DNA from: Pontibacter silvestris
GTDB taxonomy: Bacteria > Bacteroidota > Bacteroidia > Cytophagales > Hymenobacteraceae
Length of the DNA: 64,000 nt
NCBI RefSeq assembly: GCF_020907275.1
Contig: NZ_JAJJWI010000002.1
Location: 85,432 to 149,431, forward strand
Direction: 5' to 3'
The position numbers and the translations under genes were made by a program. The notes beneath the pieces were generated by a model that worked only from the letters and a program-made list of their open reading frames with translations, was not told where the DNA came from and made no database searches. Position 1 is the first letter of the stretch. Each line of letters begins with the position of its first letter. Below, piece after piece: positions 26,091 through 33,803 of this stretch.

Positions 26091-26978
26091 ATGTCAAAAA
26101 ATCAGAATCGCAGAGCTGTTTTAAAAGGCCTTTTTGCTGGAACAGCAGCTGTAACCACATCTGGTATGTTAAGCTCCTTTAGTACCACAGATAATGAAGC
26201 AAAGCCTTTCAGGTTAAAGGGCAATGTTAACCATGCTGTCTGCCGCTGGTGCTTTAATGATATGCCGCTGGAGGAATTATGTATAGAAGCCAAGAAAATG
26301 GGCATCAAAGCCATTGACCTGGTGGGGCCGCAGGACTGGCCGGTACTCAAAAAGCATGGGCTGGACTCTTCTATGTGCAATGGAGCGGAGATAAACCTGG
26401 TAGACGGCTGGAATAATCCCGAGCATCATGCCACACTAATTAAGAACTACTCCGAGATGATTCCGAAAGTAGCTAAAGCCGGTTATAAAAATCTTATCTG
26501 TTTCAGCGGTAACCGCAATGGTATGGATGACGAAACAGGGCTGAAGAATTGTGTGGATGGCTTAAAGAAAGTGTTGCCTCTGGCAGAAAAAAATAACGTT
26601 GTGCTGGTAATGGAACTGCTAAACAGTAAGGTTAACCATAAAGATTACCATTGCGACAGAACCTCCTGGGGTGCGGAGTTGGCAAAAAGATTAGGTTCTG
26701 AAAACTTTAAGCTGCTTTATGACATCTATCACATGCAGATTGATGAGGGTGATGTCATTAGAAACATACAAGACTATCATCCTTACATAGCACATTATCA
26801 CACAGCAGGTGTGCCGGGCCGGAACGAAATTGACGAGACACAGGAGCTTTATTATCCAGCCATCATAAAAGCCATTTTGAATACTGGATTCAGAGGATAT
26901 GTTGCCCAGGAGTTTATTCCAAAGCAGGAAGATAAGTTAGCATCTTTGAGAAAAGCTGTTCAGATTTGCGACGTCTGA
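26091..26978 (+). CDS. exported hydroxypyruvate isomerase-like TIM-barrel protein
   Basis: A 295-residue TIM barrel of the Hyi / AP-endonuclease-2 group with a twin-arginine-like leader (NRRAVLKGLFAGTAAVTTSG). Metal-binding positions are visible in VMELLNSKVNH, LLYDIYHMQIDEGD, IAHYHTAGVPGRNEID and VAQEFIP. Extracytoplasmic TIM barrels of this kind are common beside Gfo/Idh and DUF1080 genes in Bacteroidota. The annotated hydroxypyruvate activity is not supported here; an isomerase or eliminase acting on a 3-keto sugar in the periplasm fits the setting better. Confidence 0.82.
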   Translation: MSKNQNRRAVLKGLFAGTAAVTTSGMLSSFSTTDNEAKPFRLKGNVNHAVCRWCFNDMPLEELCIEAKKMGIKAIDLVGPQDWPVLKKHGLDSSMCNGAEINLVDGWNNPEHHATLIKNYSEMIPKVAKAGYKNLICFSGNRNGMDDETGLKNCVDGLKKVLPLAEKNNVVLVMELLNSKVNHKDYHCDRTSWGAELAKRLGSENFKLLYDIYHMQIDEGDVIRNIQDYHPYIAHYHTAGVPGRNEIDETQELYYPAIIKAILNTGFRGYVAQEFIPKQEDKLASLRKAVQICDV

Positions 26979-27026
26979 GCCTATTATGATTTTAATTCCA
27001 TATAACTAACTCTACAATAAGAACTA

Positions 27027-27992
27027 ATGAATAAAAGAAGATCTTTCCTTCAACAACTAGGTATGCTTTCTGCTGGTTTTGTTGTGGCACCCTCTTTAAT
27101 TTCTTGTGATTCAGGAAACACAACTACTGCTGAAACGGCAGCTACAAGCCAGGAGCCTACTAATGGTGGAGCTGGCGGTAAGAGTGCAGCTAACGACGTT
27201 ATTAAAACTGTTGGCTTACAGCTGTACACCTTACGTGAGGTGTTGCCAAATGACGTAAAGGGTGGGATAGCTAAAGTGGCACAGGCTGGTTATCAAGATG
27301 TAGAAACCTATGGGTACTCCAAGCAAGGTGGCTATTGGGGCTTGCAACCACAAGCTTTCAAAGAGCTTTTGGATGACAATGGGTTAATCTCCTCCAGTGG
27401 ACATTATGACTTTGGCCAGTACATGACTGATGGCAACACAGATGCTGTTAAGGCTTACATAGAAGCTGGTAACACAGTTGGACATACATATATAACTGTA
27501 CCATATTTAGGAGAGCCGGTGCGGAGCAATGCTGAAGACTATAAAGCCATTGCTGATAAGCTGAACAAAGCAGGGGAGATGTGTAAGGAGGCAGGCCTGA
27601 AGCTGGCTTACCATAACCATAACTTTGAGTTCGACAAGTTTGGCGATACAACAGGCTATGAGATTCTTCTAAGCGAAACCGACCAGTCGCTTGTAAGCTT
27701 CGAAGCAGATCTTTACTGGTTTGTAAGAGCGGGCAAAGAACCTACCGCTATGTTTAAGCAATATCCTAACCGCTTTGTAATGTGGCATGTGAAAGATATG
27801 GACAAAAACTCTCCTGAGTTAAATACTGAGGTAGGCAATGGGAGCATTAACTACAACGAGATTTTTGATCAGGCTAAGGTATCTGGTGTTGATCGGGTAT
27901 TTGTAGAGCAGGAGAACTTTGCCGCTAACATGGACCCTTATCAGAGCATTGGTCAAAGCTATCGGTTTGTAAAAAATACGTTAATGGCTTAA
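27027..27992 (+). CDS. exported sugar phosphate isomerase/epimerase-type TIM-barrel protein
   Basis: A 321-residue TIM barrel with a leader (KRRSFLQQLGMLSAGFVVAP) and a Cys at about 27 (LISC) that may be lipidated, then a low-complexity Thr/Ala/Gly linker. The barrel shows AYHNHNFEF, SFEADLYWFVRAG, MWHVKDMD and VFVEQENF, the ligand-bearing strands of the AP-endonuclease-2 fold. Last gene of the plus-strand cluster, closed by the hairpin at 28035-28083. It is the third TIM barrel of the cluster and the second exported one, so the barrels probably act on successive intermediates or different glycosides. Confidence 0.85.
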   Translation: MNKRRSFLQQLGMLSAGFVVAPSLISCDSGNTTTAETAATSQEPTNGGAGGKSAANDVIKTVGLQLYTLREVLPNDVKGGIAKVAQAGYQDVETYGYSKQGGYWGLQPQAFKELLDDNGLISSSGHYDFGQYMTDGNTDAVKAYIEAGNTVGHTYITVPYLGEPVRSNAEDYKAIADKLNKAGEMCKEAGLKLAYHNHNFEFDKFGDTTGYEILLSETDQSLVSFEADLYWFVRAGKEPTAMFKQYPNRFVMWHVKDMDKNSPELNTEVGNGSINYNEIFDQAKVSGVDRVFVEQENFAANMDPYQSIGQSYRFVKNTLMA

Positions 27993-28034
27993 TGGTCTTA
28001 ACTTTACTTTTTGTTGTTTGATCAAAGCAAGCCA

Positions 28035-28083
28035 ACATACAAAAGAAGTGCTTCCCCATGAGAAAAGTGCTTCTTTTGTATGT
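28035..28083 (+). terminator. hairpin terminator closing the sugar-oxidation cluster
   Basis: A 14-bp perfect stem (28035-28048 with 28070-28083, ACATACAAAAGAAG / CTTCTTTTGTATGT) about 40 bp after the last TIM-barrel gene. The loop also repeats AAGTGCTTC in part. It could also serve the convergent methyltransferase gene. Confidence 0.7.
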
Positions 28084-28098
28084 TAAATCAAAGCTCTG

Positions 28099-28716
28099 TT
28101 ATTTACGTAGCACCCATGTAGTCATTGTCCTTTCCTCCTCTACTAAAACTGTTTTTAAAGGCTCCAGCCTTTCCGCCTTTAACTGGTGCTCAACTTCCTG
28201 CAATATTTTTTTATCTGCCAGAAACCAGGTTTTGCCGTGAGGCATTTGATAAAACCTATCCTGCAAATGATGAAGTTTCCCTTCTAAACCAATAGTGGTA
28301 CTGAAGCGGCAAAATAGCATTCCATCAGGCTTCAACACCCTCCATAACTCTGTTACCATTTCCCGGAAATGATTCTCACTCTTTGCGAAATGAAGTACTG
28401 CACTACAAAGTACTACATCAAAACAAGCATCAGGATATGGGAGAGACCTTAAATCAGATACAGTAAAGTTTTCCTGAGGTAAATGAGGGGCAATACGTGC
28501 GGCTAATTCCTGCAATTCCTGAATTGCAACTTCTGACACATCTGCCCCGAAAACATCTAAACCAGCCTGTATAAGGTATTTAATGTTGCGTCCGTTACCG
28601 CAGCCGGCATCAAGTAAGCGCATGCCAGCATTAATGCGGCCTTTAAGTAACTGGTCAAACAGGTAAATATCAATATTAGCAAAGAGAGAAGACAGTTCAG
28701 AAAGGGAAGGAATCAT
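28099..28716 (-). CDS. class I SAM-dependent methyltransferase
   Basis: A 205-residue methyltransferase. AdoMet-binding motif I is LLDAGCGNGRN (near residue 36), motif II is VFGADVS, and LCSAVLHFAKSENHFREMV is the methyltransferase-11-type post-I region. No substrate can be inferred. It is transcribed toward the sugar cluster and alone. Its C-terminus (ERTMTTWVLRK) is typical of small Bacteroidota methyltransferases near tellurite-resistance-type TehB relatives, but no specific assignment is made. Confidence 0.83.
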   Translation of the reverse strand: MIPSLSELSSLFANIDIYLFDQLLKGRINAGMRLLDAGCGNGRNIKYLIQAGLDVFGADVSEVAIQELQELAARIAPHLPQENFTVSDLRSLPYPDACFDVVLCSAVLHFAKSENHFREMVTELWRVLKPDGMLFCRFSTTIGLEGKLHHLQDRFYQMPHGKTWFLADKKILQEVEHQLKAERLEPLKTVLVEEERTMTTWVLRK

Positions 28717-28821
28717 GTTTTGTAGAATTTTATTTTATGAAAAGTAAGCTGCTGTAAGGCTTAATGGAAATATGTATAGGCAAAGGCTACATTAAAAATT
28801 GAAACTACAGCTTCATTCAAC

Positions 28822-29229
28822 TTAATTACTGACTCTAAAGCGGCTCCAATAGGTTGTATCAGAAGTTCTGACTGTTACCAGATAGGTGTCAGGCTTTATT
28901 TTGCCAATGTCATAGTGCCAGCTTTTTCTTTTATTCCTGACTTTAAGAGGTTTCTGATAAACCACACGTCCTTTGGTGTTTGAGATTTCAAGTACTGCAT
29001 CTTCGTTCAGATTCTGTTCAAAGTGTAGGTTATAATTTCCCTCCTTAGTAGGGTAAAGGTTAATTCCGGATAATGCCCCTGCATTTTCTTCTGGATCAGC
29101 AGGAATAATGTTTACTGTTAGTTCGTCGGCTTGATCTGGCCCTGTTGCCTGAGCTTTTGCGGATAAAGAAAAGATTGTAAACCCTAACCCAAATAAAAGC
29201 CGCAGCATGTTTTTTTGCTTCTTTTTCAT
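28822..29229 (-). CDS. secreted protein with a C-terminal-sorting-like beta domain
   Basis: A 135-residue protein with a signal peptide (LLFGLGFTIFSLSAKAQA) followed by an acidic linker and one beta-rich domain (LNEDAVLEISNTKGRVVYQK ... DTYLVTVRTSDTTYWSRFRV). The domain resembles the type A C-terminal sorting domain of the Bacteroidota type IX secretion system in its pattern of a Gly-containing turn, then Y-x-V-x-V, then a basic strand at the very end. It has no large cargo domain, which is odd for such a signal. The function is unknown. Confidence 0.6.
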   Translation of the reverse strand: MKKKQKNMLRLLFGLGFTIFSLSAKAQATGPDQADELTVNIIPADPEENAGALSGINLYPTKEGNYNLHFEQNLNEDAVLEISNTKGRVVYQKPLKVRNKRKSWHYDIGKIKPDTYLVTVRTSDTTYWSRFRVSN

Positions 29230-29348
29230 CTTCTCATCATTTAATAAAATCTAAGAACGCATTTTTGATGCCACAATTTTAACGCATGTTACTATAGAAC
29301 ATAATTAGCTTTTATATTTAACTGATACTCATATTTTATAGAATTTAA

Positions 29349-29385
29349 AAAGCAAAGGCAGCCATAAGTTGGCTGCCTTTGCTTT
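29349..29385 (-). terminator. hairpin terminator downstream of the SMP-30-like gene
   Basis: A 16-bp stem (29349-29364 with 29370-29385; AAAGCAAAGGCAGCC paired with its complement), 16 bp beyond the stop codon of the minus-strand gene that ends at 29402. Confidence 0.85.
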
Positions 29386-29401
29386 ACTAAATGTTTATAT
29401 G

Positions 29402-30280
29402 CTAGTAAACTGTGTCATAGGCAACAATTCTATTATTATTAAAAGTAGGTACATATAGTGTACCGCGGTCTTCTGAGAAACTGATATCAGCAGCATTTAT
29501 ATTTCTACCCTTTGTATCAAGCACACGCCATTTTCGGCCTACTTCATTCACAAAATATACTTCACCATTCCAGTTAGAGACAAAGTAACCACCGTTACCT
29601 GCTCTGGCAATACCATCCGCAGAAGGTATTTCATCAGTCCAATTGGTGAAGTTCTTGGTTTCCGTATCTAAGAGTTTAACCGTAGAGCTACCAGAGAAGG
29701 CAACAATCATACGGTCTCCCTCCAGAAAAAGCCCATTGGGTCTCTTTTCTTTCATTTTATCCAACCAGATAGTTACACGACCGTTGCGCATAATATAAAT
29801 GCGCTGTTGCTCTGTATCCGTCACAAAAACATTTCCGGCGTTGTCTACTACCACATCGTTGAGCATTTGGGCTTTTTCTGCCTGATAACGACCAAGCACA
29901 GCTCCTGTTTGTGTAGAAATAGCTACAATTTCATCTATGTCTGCTACATAAAGTACATTATTATGTAATGCCATCCCGTGTGGGTCGTTAAGCCCTGATA
30001 CCCAGTAAAGCTCTTCTATTTCACCATTAGGAGCCAACCTGGATATAAAGCCGTCACCATCTTTGCTTGTACGGGTGTCTTTATTGATATTGGAAACGTA
30101 AAGTACATTGCGTTGTTGGTCTAACAGCACTGACTCAGGGGTTCGTAATGTATTATCAGAGGCCCATACTTCATTTAACTCTACAGGTGGTTTGCTTCTG
30201 AACAGGCCGCCGGAGCAGCTACTAAATCCAGCCATTAGGCACGCGGAGAGGAAAGTGTAAAACGTAACACGCATATTCAT
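29402..30280 (-). CDS. SMP-30/gluconolactonase-like beta-propeller lipoprotein
   Basis: A 292-residue protein from the ATG at 30280, with a lipoprotein-type leader (FLSACLMAGFSSCSGG) and repeated propeller blades (LYVSNINKDT, LYVADIDEIVAIS, VFVTDTEQQRIYI, LYVPTFNNNRIVAYD). The repeats match the SMP-30/LRE-like six-bladed fold. A start at 30310 would add ten residues in front of the signal peptide and is less likely. It follows menE by 56 bp on the same strand and may be cotranscribed, but no link with menaquinone synthesis is known. Enzymatic (lactonase) activity is uncertain. Confidence 0.75.
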   Translation of the reverse strand: MNMRVTFYTFLSACLMAGFSSCSGGLFRSKPPVELNEVWASDNTLRTPESVLLDQQRNVLYVSNINKDTRTSKDGDGFISRLAPNGEIEELYWVSGLNDPHGMALHNNVLYVADIDEIVAISTQTGAVLGRYQAEKAQMLNDVVVDNAGNVFVTDTEQQRIYIMRNGRVTIWLDKMKEKRPNGLFLEGDRMIVAFSGSSTVKLLDTETKNFTNWTDEIPSADGIARAGNGGYFVSNWNGEVYFVNEVGRKWRVLDTKGRNINAADISFSEDRGTLYVPTFNNNRIVAYDTVY

Positions 30281-30336
30281 TTTAGTTGGTTTTGCATTAT
30301 TTACGGTCATAGAAACACGCTGTTATGTTGTCATTT

Positions 30337-31449
30337 TTAAGTAGTTGCCAGACCTAACTTTTGCATGGTGCGCTGACGTAAGATTTTACCCGAGGCTGTT
30401 TCAGAAAAACTGCTGCTATAAAGTATTTGCTTAGGTACTTCAAACTTCTTCAGCATGGCGCGAAGGTGAGTTATTAGTTCCTGTTCAGTTTCTGGTGTCA
30501 ATGGTTCGCCTTCAACGACAAGAATTATTTTTTCGCCTAGTAGCTCATCCGGTTGAGTGGCCACAAAAAATCGGGAAGCATTTTCTAAGATAGCCAGAGA
30601 TTCTGCCACTGCTTTCTCAACTTTTTCCAGCTGCACTTTTATACCTCCTGTATTAATGGTATTATCTGCCCGGCCAATCCAGCGGAAGCGAGTAGGAGTA
30701 AGGAGTTCAACAAGGTCGTTTGTAATAAGCAGTTCATTATTAGTTACGTCGCCTTTAACTGTTAAACAGCCACGTTTATCTAAGCCAATTTTCAAACCAT
30801 TCAGTACCTCATAATACTCAATAGGTTTGTTTCCATTCAGTAGGCGCAACGCTATGTGAGATGCTGTTTCCGTCATGCCATAGGTATGGTAAACGGGTGT
30901 TTTAATCTGCTGTATTTGACGAAGCAGAGAAGTGTTAACAGGAGCACCACCAACCAGAATTCCTTTCATGTTGCTGAGTTGTGATATACGATCCGGCGTG
31001 TCAAGCATTATTGTCTGAAGCTGCAGGGGAACAAAAGAACCAAAATCGATCTTCTTATCAGCAGGCAGAATAGCTAGAGGGTTGCTAACAGGATCAACAA
31101 TATTCATTTCCATCTCTGCCATAAACCCACGAACCAACATCATCATACCTGCTATGTACTCTGTATTTAGGCATATAAGGGTACTGTCACCACTCTCCAG
31201 GTTTAATATTTTGATGGTGCGGCGGGCACTAAGCTCCAGTTGCTGTCGTGTTAATGTTATAGGTTTAGGTGTACCAGTAGATCCTGATGTTTGTATTGGG
31301 AACTCCTGAACACCATTTAACCAGTTACGGCAAAATTCTAACGTTTTTGCTTCATAACCATTTAAAGGAATGCTGTTACGGAAGGAATAATTTACTATTT
31401 CGTCGAAATGGAATTTCTTTCCGTTCAGTAGAAGAGTTTTTTCAGCCAT
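30337..31449 (-). CDS. menE: o-succinylbenzoate-CoA ligase MenE
   Basis: Adenylate-forming ligase that activates o-succinylbenzoate with CoA in menaquinone synthesis, 370 residues. The AMP-binding P-loop is QTSGSTGTPKPITLTRQQL (about 54-72), the A5 motif is HTYGMTETASH, and the late GRADNTINTGGIKVQLEKVE and SGKILRQ segments close the fold. It is shorter than the roughly 480-residue E. coli enzyme, which is usual in Bacteroidota. Assignment rests on menB, menD and menF lying upstream on the same strand. A hairpin lies between menB and menE, so menE probably has its own promoter. Confidence 0.85.
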   Translation of the reverse strand: MAEKTLLLNGKKFHFDEIVNYSFRNSIPLNGYEAKTLEFCRNWLNGVQEFPIQTSGSTGTPKPITLTRQQLELSARRTIKILNLESGDSTLICLNTEYIAGMMMLVRGFMAEMEMNIVDPVSNPLAILPADKKIDFGSFVPLQLQTIMLDTPDRISQLSNMKGILVGGAPVNTSLLRQIQQIKTPVYHTYGMTETASHIALRLLNGNKPIEYYEVLNGLKIGLDKRGCLTVKGDVTNNELLITNDLVELLTPTRFRWIGRADNTINTGGIKVQLEKVEKAVAESLAILENASRFFVATQPDELLGEKIILVVEGEPLTPETEQELITHLRAMLKKFEVPKQILYSSSFSETASGKILRQRTMQKLGLATT

Positions 31450-31557
31450 AGGTTAGGTGATTATCATTTTTCAGCTAAAAGATGAAAATGATGTAAAATT
31501 TCTAATAAAGCAAGATTTTTACGACTTATAATACAAGCTTTGGTACATCTTACACAC

Positions 31558-31607
31558 AAAGCAAGTAGCGCAGGTGAAATCCATTCTTCACCTGCGCTAC
31601 TTGCTTT
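31558..31607 (-). terminator. terminator downstream of menB with a perfect 21-bp stem
   Basis: Arms 31558-31578 and 31587-31607 are exact complements (core AGTAGCGCAGGTGAA) around an 8-base loop, 41 bp past the menB stop. Its strength suggests menB and menE are separate transcripts. Confidence 0.85.
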
Positions 31608-31648
31608 GTAAAACCTTTCAAAAGGCTTCTGCTTAGAATTTTAGTTCT

Positions 31649-32473
31649 TTACGGAAACTTAGGATACTGAGTGAAGTCTGGTTTGCGTTTTTCAAGGAAC
31701 GCATTTTTCCCTTCTTTAGCCTCATCTGAAAGGTAGTAAAGTAACGTTGCATCACCAGCCAACTGCTGTATACCAGCCTGGCCATCCAATTCTGCATTGA
31801 AAGAAGCTTTTAGCATACGTAGTGCTAATGGGCTTCGTTCCAGCATTTTTTCACACCAGGCAACAGTTGCTTCCTCCAGTTGCTCCAATGGAACAACTTT
31901 ATTTACAAGCCCCATCTGTAGTGCCTCCTGTGCATCGTACTGGTCACACAGGAACCAGATTTCACGTGCTTTTTTCTGACCTACTATTCGGGCAAGATAA
32001 GAAGCACCAAACCCACCATCGAAAGAGCCTACTTTAGGACCTGTCTGGCCGAAGCGAGCGTTTTCTGCTGCAACAGTAAGGTCGCAAACCACATGCAGCA
32101 CATGTCCACCACCAATTGCCCAACCTGCTACCATTGCAATAACAGGTTTTGGTATGCGGCGGATCTGCATTTGCAGGTCAAGTACATTCAGACGGGGTAC
32201 GGTATCTTCGCCTACATAGCCACCATGGCCTCGTACGCTTTGGTCGCCACCGCTACAGAATGCTTTTCCACCTTCTCCTGTTAAAATAACTGCACCTACA
32301 TCAGGGTTCTGGCGAGCCAGCTCCATGGCTTCGCTCATTTCCATGACAGTGCGTGGAGTGAAGGCATTGTGTACCTGCGGACGGTTAATGCTGATTTTGG
32401 CAATACCGTTATAAAACTGAAACAGAATCTCTTTGTATTCTTTCAGGGTAGTCCAGTTATACTTACTTTCCAT
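31649..32473 (-). CDS. menB: 1,4-dihydroxy-2-naphthoyl-CoA synthase MenB
   Basis: Crotonase-fold enzyme that closes the naphthoquinone ring (o-succinylbenzoyl-CoA to DHNA-CoA), 274 residues. Family segments seen: [37 protein letters not shown] (oxyanion hole), [16 protein letters not shown] and KREIWFLC-type [17 protein letters not shown] 32473 ([13 protein letters not shown]) is chosen because family members begin this way; a further 17 codons upstream are open but look unlike coding sequence. It works between MenE and the MenI-like thioesterase encoded at 36884. Confidence 0.93.
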   Translation of the reverse strand: MESKYNWTTLKEYKEILFQFYNGIAKISINRPQVHNAFTPRTVMEMSEAMELARQNPDVGAVILTGEGGKAFCSGGDQSVRGHGGYVGEDTVPRLNVLDLQMQIRRIPKPVIAMVAGWAIGGGHVLHVVCDLTVAAENARFGQTGPKVGSFDGGFGASYLARIVGQKKAREIWFLCDQYDAQEALQMGLVNKVVPLEQLEEATVAWCEKMLERSPLALRMLKASFNAELDGQAGIQQLAGDATLLYYLSDEAKEGKNAFLEKRKPDFTQYPKFP

Positions 32474-32669
32474 GTAAAACAATAGTCTGTTAAAAATAGG
32501 CGATGCAAATGTGCTGCCTTTCATTTGTAAAAGTACAAATTGCTGCTATTGTTTAAAAACCGCTACGTCTTTTTAAGCTTCTAATGGAGAATAGTTACCT
32601 TTAACTATAAGCCAAAGCAGAGGTAGATTTATACATGGCTTTGATTTCTATAAATACTGAGGACATGGT

Positions 32670-33020
32670 TTAAAAATTAGCATCTTCTTTGCGTTCTTCA
32701 ATGGCATGATCTACAGAGAATCTTCCAGAGCCGAAAACAGAAATATCAGCAGGGAAGCCAGCACTAACATGGACAGTCATAATTCAGCATTTTCATAAAA
32801 AAAGCCCCGCTGAGTGTTTACAAACATGACTGCTCCTAAAATGATAGGGAGTTGGAAAAGAACAGCAATTCGTGGAATCAACCACCCAATAAGTATCCCG
32901 CCAACCAGATGTGCAAAGGCTACATAATGTGCTAAGCCAAACGACACCCATGTTCTGTATAAATATGATGCCTTTGACAAAAATAAAAAAGCTGGTTACT
33001 ACACGTATAAGGTCTGCCTA
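32670..33020 (-). pseudogene. decayed doxX paralogue (frameshifts and in-frame stop)
   Basis: Three frames of the minus strand read as a DoxX protein similar to the intact copy at 33094. Bases about 33020-32960 give IRVVTSFFIFVKGIIFIQNM (compare LRIALGVFLFFKGVMFLQ). Bases 32980-32777 give a stretch with AHLVGGILIGW and FVNTQRGF, ending where a TGA stop replaces the Trp codon of ELW. After the stop LSMLVLASLLIFLF continues in frame, then a last shift yields GSGRFSVDHAIEERKEDANF (compare GPGRYSVDNK). That makes at least two frameshifts plus a nonsense change, with the N-terminus lost. No product is expected. Confidence 0.75.
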
Positions 33021-33033
33021 AACAGGATGATGA

Positions 33034-33073
33034 TAAAACAACAGGCTGCCTAAAAAGGCAGCCTGTTGTTTTA
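33034..33073 (-). terminator. terminator after intact doxX, perfect 18-bp stem
   Basis: Arms 33034-33051 and 33056-33073 are exact complements (core CAACAGGCTGCCT) with an A4 loop, 20 bp beyond the doxX stop. Confidence 0.88.
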
Positions 33074-33093
33074 TGACTGTTCTTAAAGATGTG

Positions 33094-33567
33094 TTACATG
33101 CTAACTTCGTCGTCGTCATTATAATGTGACTGCTTGCGTAGCACTTTATTATCGACTGAGTATCGCCCGGGGCCTACAATCATAAAGAACACGAGTAGAC
33201 CTAGTATGACTATGGACAGCCAAAGTTCTGTATTACTAATACCGAAACCTTGTTGTGGGTTTACCAGTAGGGCTGCGCTTAATACAATAGGTATCTGCAG
33301 TAAAAGAGAAAGACGAGTAAGGAAACCAAAAGCAATCATTAAACCTCCAACAATATGCACAATGCTGGTGAAGGTAGATGCTTTACCAGCTTCTATAAGC
33401 TCCTGTCTATTACTAAAAATGTAAAACATATCACTAGTATGCTGTAAAAACATAACTCCTTTAAAAAACAGAAAAACTCCAAGAGCAATACGTAAGGCAT
33501 CCATCCAAACAGGATTATTTGCACTGTTTATTCGCTCGGATTGGTGTAAATTATGTGATAAGTCCAT
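33094..33567 (-). CDS. DoxX-family membrane protein
   Basis: A 157-residue protein with four membrane segments (about 22-40, 65-84, 87-105 and 115-134) and the DoxX pattern LRIALGVFLFFKGVMFL followed by IVHIVGGLMIAFGFLTRLSLLLQIPIV. DoxX relatives are quinone-linked or of unknown function. The location among menaquinone genes (menB, menD) is suggestive but may be chance. The C-terminus is charged and acidic (NDDDEV). A decayed copy lies directly downstream. Confidence 0.82.
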   Translation of the reverse strand: MDLSHNLHQSERINSANNPVWMDALRIALGVFLFFKGVMFLQHTSDMFYIFSNRQELIEAGKASTFTSIVHIVGGLMIAFGFLTRLSLLLQIPIVLSAALLVNPQQGFGISNTELWLSIVILGLLVFFMIVGPGRYSVDNKVLRKQSHYNDDDEVSM

Positions 33568-33735
33568 GGCTATTAGAGTTTAGGTTAAACATGGCTATGT
33601 ATATATATTAACGATCGTTAGTGCTGAATAGGTTCTATTTTTTAGCTTTTTTGGAAATAAGATAAAAAATCCTTCCTCTATTTTTGAAGAGTAGCACAGT
33701 TAGCTTTTTAATTCTGGTTAAGAGGAGGGGGAACA

Positions 33736-33775
33736 AAAAGCCTCTCCACACTAAAGATGGGATGGAGAGGCTTTT
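33736..33775 (-). terminator. terminator downstream of menD
   Basis: A 13-bp perfect stem AAAAGCCTCTCCA / TGGAGAGGCTTTT (33736-33748 with 33763-33775), 28 bp past the menD stop codon. Confidence 0.87.
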
Positions 33776-33803
33776 CATGTTGATGCTGGACTGGCCCTTT
33801 ACT

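Noticed and set aside
32777..32980. 67-codon frame as a separate small gene
   Set aside because: It starts at a non-ATG codon and is the middle piece of a broken doxX copy whose ends continue in other frames.
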